Origin: Verrucomicrobiales bacterium
GTDB lineage: Bacteria; Verrucomicrobiota; Verrucomicrobiia; Limisphaerales; Palsa-1400
Assembly: GCA_003140095.1 (NCBI GenBank)
Contig: PLIU01000457.1
Coordinates: 12,891 to 57,665, forward strand
Direction: 5' to 3'
DNA length: 44,775 bases
Positions within the stretch are counted from its first letter, which is position 1. Every line of letters starts with the position of its first letter. The notes under the pieces were generated by a model. It was not told the origin of the DNA. It did no database searches and worked only from the letters and a program-made list of their open reading frames with translations. This document shows, in pieces, positions 41,037 to 44,775 of the stretch. The translations under genes were made by a program, and so were the position numbers.

Positions 41037-41483
41037 TCAATTGTCGAAGATGTGGAACCGGCAGCCGGGAATAATCGGCGCGATGTCCCCGCCGGCAAAC
41101 CCCAGGTTGGTGTCGGGACTCATGATGGCGTCGGACAGCCAGTTGGGTTTATAGCTGTCGGGATAGATCGGGTCCGATGGGTGCAAAATGGGGCCGTAAT
41201 TGCCGGGTTTATAATTGGGAATGGGAAAGGTCGCCATTTCATACACACCGGCAAAAGTGCGCACGACGCTCTTGTTGAAACCGCGTATCAGCCCCGTGGT
41301 GTAGGATTGGTCAGGCGAGCCAAAAACGGCGGTTTGTTCAAAGGACCGTCGCATCTCCCCGCCGCGGGCGAACTCATATACGTTATTGATCCCGCGTCCA
41401 AACTTTTGTTCCGGGCCGGCGCAACCGACGACAAGACACGACAGGAGGGCGACGGGCAACAAAACGGAAATCTTTTTAAACAT
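41037..41483 (-). CDS. Exosortase-associated lipoprotein, TIGR04073 family
   Basis: A 148-residue secreted protein of the TIGR04073 family, which occurs in genomes with an exosortase/PEP-CTERM protein sorting system. MFKKISVLLPVALLSCLVVGCAGPEQ has a lipobox (LVVGC). The mature part contains KFGRGINNVYEF, GFNKSVVRTFAGVYEMATFPIPNYKPGNYGPILHPSDPIYPDSYKPNW and NLGFAGGDIAPIIPGC, typical of the family. The start is ATG 41483; the track extends 21 residues upstream into a strong promoter. No exosortase is in the window. Function is unknown. Confidence 0.8.
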   Translation of the reverse strand: MFKKISVLLPVALLSCLVVGCAGPEQKFGRGINNVYEFARGGEMRRSFEQTAVFGSPDQSYTTGLIRGFNKSVVRTFAGVYEMATFPIPNYKPGNYGPILHPSDPIYPDSYKPNWLSDAIMSPDTNLGFAGGDIAPIIPGCRFHIFDN

Positions 41484-41504
41484 ATTCACACTCTTTGTGA
41501 GAAT
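41484..41504. repeat. Imperfect palindrome between promoter and start of the TIGR04073 gene
   Basis: ATTC-A-CAC-TCTTT-GTG-A-GAAT is an inverted repeat with one mismatch in each arm, directly before the ATG and touching the -10 box. It could be an operator or a small mRNA hairpin that affects translation. Confidence 0.45.
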
Positions 41505-41531
41505 ATAATCCTTGGGGCGGCATCTTGGCAA
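41502..41531 (-). promoter_or_regulatory. Near-consensus promoter of the TIGR04073 lipoprotein gene
   Basis: TTGCCA (5/6) followed after 18 bases by TATATT (5/6) on the minus strand. The -10 lies 18 bases before the ATG. The -35 is identical to that of the hopanoid operon promoter. Confidence 0.6.
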
Positions 41532-41559
41532 GGCCTTTTTTTTCAAATCTTACATTTCA

Positions 41560-42540
41560 CTACGCTTTCTTGTGTTGCATCTCGTCGTAGATCCAGCGGT
41601 AGGTCTTCTCCAAACCGTCCCGCAGACGAACGTTCGGCTCCCATCCCAGCAGTTTCTTGATCAACGTGTTGTCCGAATTGCGGCCGTTGACCCCCTTGGG
41701 CGCTTTCAAATTATAGCTGCGCTTGAGTTTAATGCCGGCGATGCCTTCGACAATATCCACCAATTGATTGATGGAGACCAGTTCGCTGCTGCCCAGGTTG
41801 ATTGGCTCCAGGATGTCGCTGGCCAGGATGGCCTGGGTGCCATGCAGGCAGTCGTCTATGTACATGAAGCTGCGCGTTTGCTGGCCGTCGCCCCAGATTT
41901 CGATTTGGTGTTGGCCGGAAACCTTGGCCTGGATGACCTTGCGGCAGATGGCGGCCGGAGCTTTCTCGCGGCCCCCCTCCCAAGTACCTTCGGGGCCATA
42001 GACGTTGTGGTAGCGGGCGGAACGAGTCAGCACCCCAAAGTCTTCGCGGAAATGGCGGCACATGCGTTCGCTGAAGAGCTTTTCCCAGCCGTAACCATCC
42101 TCGGGCATGGCCGGATAGGCGTCGGCCTCTTTGAGGGCGGTGACGTTCGGGTCGCGTTGTTTATCGGCGTTATAGACGCAGGCGGAGGAGGCGTAAAAGT
42201 AGCGTTGGACCCCGGCCGGCCGCGCGGCCATCAGCAGATGCGTGTTGATGAGCACTGAAAGCATGCACAAGGCCCGGTTATTCTCGATGAATCCCATCCC
42301 GCCCATGTCGGCGGCGAGGTTATACACGACGCGGGCGTCTTTGAGGGCTTGTTCGCAAGCTTCGCGCCTTTGCAGGTCCAGGACCAGATTCTCCACGCCG
42401 GGGAAGACCTGGTACCACTCGGAGAGAGGTTTGATATCCACGGAGCGAAGATCCGTGTGGCCTTGACGTTTAAGATCGGCGATCAGATGACCGCCGATAA
42501 ACCCGCCGCCGCCGCAAACCACAATTTTATCACTTTTCAT
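41560..42540 (-). CDS. NAD-dependent epimerase/dehydratase, GDP-mannose 3,5-epimerase-like
   Basis: An extended short-chain dehydrogenase (326 residues) that probably modifies a nucleotide sugar for surface polysaccharide. The Rossmann motif IVVCGGGGFIGGHL opens the protein. VVYNLAADMGGMGFIENNRALCMLSVLINTHLL closely resembles plant GDP-mannose 3,5-epimerase, as does YASSACVY. The active site Tyr-Lys is in DGYGWEKLFSERMCRHF. RSFMYIDDCLHGTQAIL and the C-terminal NSDNTLIKKLLGWEP also fit. The start is ATG 42540. It follows the glycosyltransferase gene by 48 bases, making a two-gene polysaccharide unit likely. GDP-mannose as substrate is inferred from similarity. Confidence 0.86.
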   Translation of the reverse strand: MKSDKIVVCGGGGFIGGHLIADLKRQGHTDLRSVDIKPLSEWYQVFPGVENLVLDLQRREACEQALKDARVVYNLAADMGGMGFIENNRALCMLSVLINTHLLMAARPAGVQRYFYASSACVYNADKQRDPNVTALKEADAYPAMPEDGYGWEKLFSERMCRHFREDFGVLTRSARYHNVYGPEGTWEGGREKAPAAICRKVIQAKVSGQHQIEIWGDGQQTRSFMYIDDCLHGTQAILASDILEPINLGSSELVSINQLVDIVEGIAGIKLKRSYNLKAPKGVNGRNSDNTLIKKLLGWEPNVRLRDGLEKTYRWIYDEMQHKKA

Positions 42541-42588
42541 AAAGGCAGCGGAATGTAGCCGAAAGCACGGCGAAGTCAATGGCCATTT

Positions 42589-43362
42589 TCAATTGTGCAG
42601 CGGGAATTTCCGCAAACCGGTGAATTGGCAGAAAATGCGCGCCATAAACAGCGGATTATTCTTAAAGTAGCGCCTCCACAGCCGGCGCGGCTCGCAGCCC
42701 AACCGGAAGCACCATTCCAAGCCCGAACGTTGCATCCATTTGGGCGCCTGACGGATTTTGCCCGCGTGGAAATCAAAGGCGGCCCCCACGCCGAACATCA
42801 AGGTTACGTCCAGTCGCTCCAGGTATTGGGCCATGAACCGTTCCTGCTTCGGCGTGCTCAAACCTACCCACATGATGTCAGGCCGCGCCGCGCCAACCTC
42901 CTCCCTGAGCTTCTGTTGTTCATCAACATTCAATGGCCGGAAAGGCGGTTCGTTGGCGCCGACGATCTGCAATTTTGGGAATCGCTCCAACAGCTTGGTC
43001 TGCAACACCTGCGCCGTCCCGTCCGCGCCGCCGTAAAAAAAATGACGCCACCCGGTGTTTTCCGACAACGCCATCACCGCCAGCATGAGGTCCGGGCCGT
43101 AAACTCGATCCATCTGTTTTTGCCCCTGCCAACGCCCCACCCAGACCAGCGGCATGCCATCGGGCGTGCAGAGAAAGGCGCGGTTGAGAATCTGGCGGAA
43201 TTCGGGGTCCGTCTGCGCTTCCGAGACACCATGCACCCCGGTCACACAAATGTAGCCCTTTTGCCTGTTGGCGATGGCCCCGGTGATTCGCTCCAAGGCG
43301 AGACCCATGTTGATGGGACTCACCGCTACTCCCAAAACATTGACGGTATTGGCCTCAACCAT
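42589..43362 (-). CDS. WecB/TagA/CpsF family glycosyltransferase
   Basis: A 257-residue inverting glycosyltransferase of the GT26 type, which adds an N-acetylmannosamine-like sugar to a lipid-linked intermediate in polysaccharide or teichoic-acid synthesis. VNVLGVAVSPINMGLALERI, GYICVTGVHGVSEAQTDPEFRQILNRAFLCTPDGMPLVWVGRWQG, RVYGPDLMLAVM, WRHFFYGGADG, DIMWVGLSTPKQERFMA and FGVGAAFDFHAGKIRQAPKWMQRSGLEWCFRLGCEPRRLWRRY cover the whole domain. The start is ATG 43362; 104 residues of the track ORF lie upstream and are unlike the family. It pairs with the epimerase downstream. Confidence 0.93.
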   Translation of the reverse strand: MVEANTVNVLGVAVSPINMGLALERITGAIANRQKGYICVTGVHGVSEAQTDPEFRQILNRAFLCTPDGMPLVWVGRWQGQKQMDRVYGPDLMLAVMALSENTGWRHFFYGGADGTAQVLQTKLLERFPKLQIVGANEPPFRPLNVDEQQKLREEVGAARPDIMWVGLSTPKQERFMAQYLERLDVTLMFGVGAAFDFHAGKIRQAPKWMQRSGLEWCFRLGCEPRRLWRRYFKNNPLFMARIFCQFTGLRKFPLHN

Positions 43363-43633
43363 GGTCGCCGGGCGCTCATTGCTCAAAGACCAGAGAATTT
43401 GCCTGCAAGAAATGCCCGGCAATGCGCGCACATTAGAACCCACCCTGCCAGAGAAAACCCGCAAAACAAGGTCAATTACGAAACCCCAATCATGAGCGAC
43501 TTTTGGGAAGCGCGACAGTCCCGGTCGCTTCCGTCGGCTTGCCCGGCAAAGCTTTGGCGGCGGCGGGCGTCCCGGCGCTGGAGTTCCTCGACAAAATCTG
43601 CAAACATAGTGGTACAGTTTGAAACCGGCCCGA

Positions 43634-43969
43634 TTAAGCGTCGGGACGCTTTTTGTCCATTTCCAACAACTCAATCAGTGCATCAATCCGCCGGTTGGTG
43701 CTTTTGACTTCGGACTGAATGACGCCGCAAAGGCCAAAGGCAACGAACAAGATGAACAGGACAAGAAATAATCGTTCCGTAAAGAAAATGGGAATCATTG
43801 CAAGGGGAATAAACGTTGTAGGCCACAGCATAGCGAACCACGGCGCCCGAAACCGCCGCGCCAGATCAAGAAGCCGCTCTCGTTCCTTGATGCGCTGCAT
43901 TTCGAGGGAGACAAGCAACTCCAGCTGCGCGGGAGCCAATTGTTTTACTTGGTCGTTTGTGAGATTCAT
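43634..43969 (-). CDS. Small two-helix membrane protein, unknown
   Basis: A 111-residue hypothetical protein that reads as real. An N-terminal charged helical part (MNLTNDQVKQLAPAQLELLVSLEMQRIKERERLLDLARRF) is likely coiled coil. Two membrane helices follow (WFAMLWPTTFIPLAMIPIFF and LFLVLFILFVAFGLCGVI), and then a short coiled coil (EVKSTNRRIDALIELLEMDKK). No family is recognised. It starts eight bases after the previous ORF ends, so the two may be cotranslated. It is separated by 271 bases from the glycosyltransferase gene. Confidence 0.6.
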   Translation of the reverse strand: MNLTNDQVKQLAPAQLELLVSLEMQRIKERERLLDLARRFRAPWFAMLWPTTFIPLAMIPIFFTERLFLVLFILFVAFGLCGVIQSEVKSTNRRIDALIELLEMDKKRPDA

Positions 43970-43977
43970 TTTTGGCC

Positions 43978-44301
43978 CTAAAACGGACCCATAACAAATT
44001 CAATGTTAAACTCCGCCTGCAAAAAATCAAGGCAAGAGCGCCACGATTTCTCCCAAGCTCCAAACGCGGTCAAAATTACCAGCCTCCATTGCCGGAGTGA
44101 CGCCCCATAGGTGCTAACTTCATAAGTTAATCTGCCCGCCGCCAGTGCCAGCCCCACCATGATGGCGCGTAGCCACCGACGCGAGGAGGCGAATTCTTGG
44201 ATAACCATGCTCGTTAGCAGCCTCCAGGACCTAGGGCAATCGAGTTTGCGTAAGTTGTTGATGGTCAACGATATAAATTTTGTGGCTAAAAAGAAATACA
44301 T
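43978..44301 (-). CDS. Small hypothetical protein, possibly membrane-associated
   Basis: A 107-residue ORF with no recognised family. It contains one moderate hydrophobic stretch (AIMVGLALAAGRLTYEV) and Trp-rich segments (LRQWRLVILTAFGAWEKSWRSCLDFLQAEFN). The start is uncertain: the second Met (MVIQEFASSRRW, about residue 32) may be the true one. Support comes mainly from its tight spacing with the downstream membrane protein gene. It could be spurious. Confidence 0.4.
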   Translation of the reverse strand: MYFFLATKFISLTINNLRKLDCPRSWRLLTSMVIQEFASSRRWLRAIMVGLALAAGRLTYEVSTYGASLRQWRLVILTAFGAWEKSWRSCLDFLQAEFNIEFVMGPF

Positions 44302-44439
44302 TGATAATCAATGACTTACATCTAAGTCCAACAGGCGGCTACGCCCCCTTACGTCGGAGGAAATGCTCAATCGAAACAGGCCCACTCGGGAGAGTCCGCG
44401 AACACATCGCCTATGATTCGGGCTGTCTTGACCTGGCTT

Positions 44440-44740
44440 GATTGGGTTTGACCAAGTCTGACTGGGTTCGACCGGGCGCTATTCCGCCGCCCTCTTTCGC
44501 CACCAGCAGGCCCAATTTCGGCCATACGCCCAACCCTGCAGGTTTGATTCGGTTTGACTGGCTTTGGGCCGTATTCCGCCGCGCTCGTACCCGCCACCCG
44601 GTCCAATTTCGGCCATTCCGTCCCTCTAGCAGGTTTGATTTGGTTTGATTCGGTTTGACCGGCTTGTCGCCTGAAGCATTGGCGTCTCTTCGCGTGCATT
44701 CGCGGTTGACCGGGTTTGCCTGGGTTTGACCGGGTTTGAC
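44440..44740. repeat. GGTTTGA-rich degenerate repeat region with a 92-bp tandem unit
   Basis: The core GGTTTGA(C/T) recurs many times, as in TTGGGTTTGACC, GGTTTGATTCGGTTTGAC and ACCGGGTTTGCCTGGGTTTG. Within it, a unit starting ATTCCGCCGC and containing CCAATTTCGGCCAT occurs at 44481 and again at 44573, about 92 bases apart and clearly diverged. The reading frames listed across it (44367 and 44442) shift between repeats and do not look coding. It is followed by TTCGCGTGCATTCGCGGTTG, a phrase like dispersed repeats I associate with this phylum. Confidence 0.65.
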
Positions 44741-44775
44741 TGCGCGGCTGCGACGTGGTCTGGCTGCTTCATCCT

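Noticed and set aside
44367-44699. 110-aa minus-strand ORF and 68-aa plus-strand ORF in the right-edge repeat
   Set aside because: They cross the repeat units in different frames from one unit to the next and have no recognisable features; the repeats explain the open frames.
1-44775. tRNA, rRNA, CRISPR array or insertion sequence
   Set aside because: I looked through the intergenic stretches and saw no tRNA-like T-loop, no regularly spaced identical repeats and no transposase; a tRNAscan or ISfinder run could confirm this.

Overview
The window looks like a GC-rich chromosomal segment of a free-living Gram-negative bacterium, most likely from the Verrucomicrobiota (Pedosphaera/Limisphaera-like). 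This placement rests on recognised families: a division/cell-wall (dcw) cluster, a TIGR04073 exosortase-associated lipoprotein, hopanoid radical-SAM enzymes, a Tat-exported Gfo/Idh/MocA oxidoreductase and a xylose-isomerase-like sugar epimerase. No database search was run, so the taxonomic call is an inference. No tRNA, rRNA, CRISPR array or insertion sequence was recognised.

Left part (1-17.3 kb): the korAB pair (2-oxoacid:ferredoxin oxidoreductase; korB runs off the left edge), then three accessory genes (unknown protein, DUF4242 protein, secreted beta-helix protein with an FN3-like tail), an HNH nuclease, zwf, pncB, a secreted prolyl oligopeptidase and a Tat-exported oxidoreductase. A hopanoid operon follows, reading lipoprotein-hpnH-hpnJ with ATGA coupling, then a sugar isomerase/epimerase.

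Middle (17.3-19.9 kb): an AT-richer insert next to the end of the dcw cluster carries an unknown protein with a duplicated GTGGWQ motif and a beta-class DNA methyltransferase. It looks like a small DNA-modification cassette.

Dcw cluster (19.9-35.8 kb, minus strand). In transcription order it reads mraZ, unknown 172-aa protein, rsmH, ftsL, ftsI, murF, mraY, a 436-bp structured gap, a LysM protein, ftsW, murG, murB, ddl, ftsQ, ftsA, ftsZ. Most junctions overlap or are only a few bases apart. murE, murD and murC are not in the cluster. Upstream of mraZ are TGGG repeats resembling MraZ boxes and two perfect DnaA-box matches. The mraY/LysM gap holds several strong hairpins and a plus-strand intrinsic terminator, which suggests an undescribed RNA.

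Right part (36-44.8 kb): a HIRAN/HipA-N-like gene with two compensating frameshifts, queA, a cobalamin adenosyltransferase, a LapA-like membrane protein, an N-acetylmuramoyl-L-alanine amidase, ispE, the TIGR04073 lipoprotein, a GDP-mannose-epimerase-like protein, a WecB/TagA/CpsF glycosyltransferase (surface polysaccharide theme), two small unknown membrane proteins, and a right-edge repeat region with a 92-bp tandem unit.
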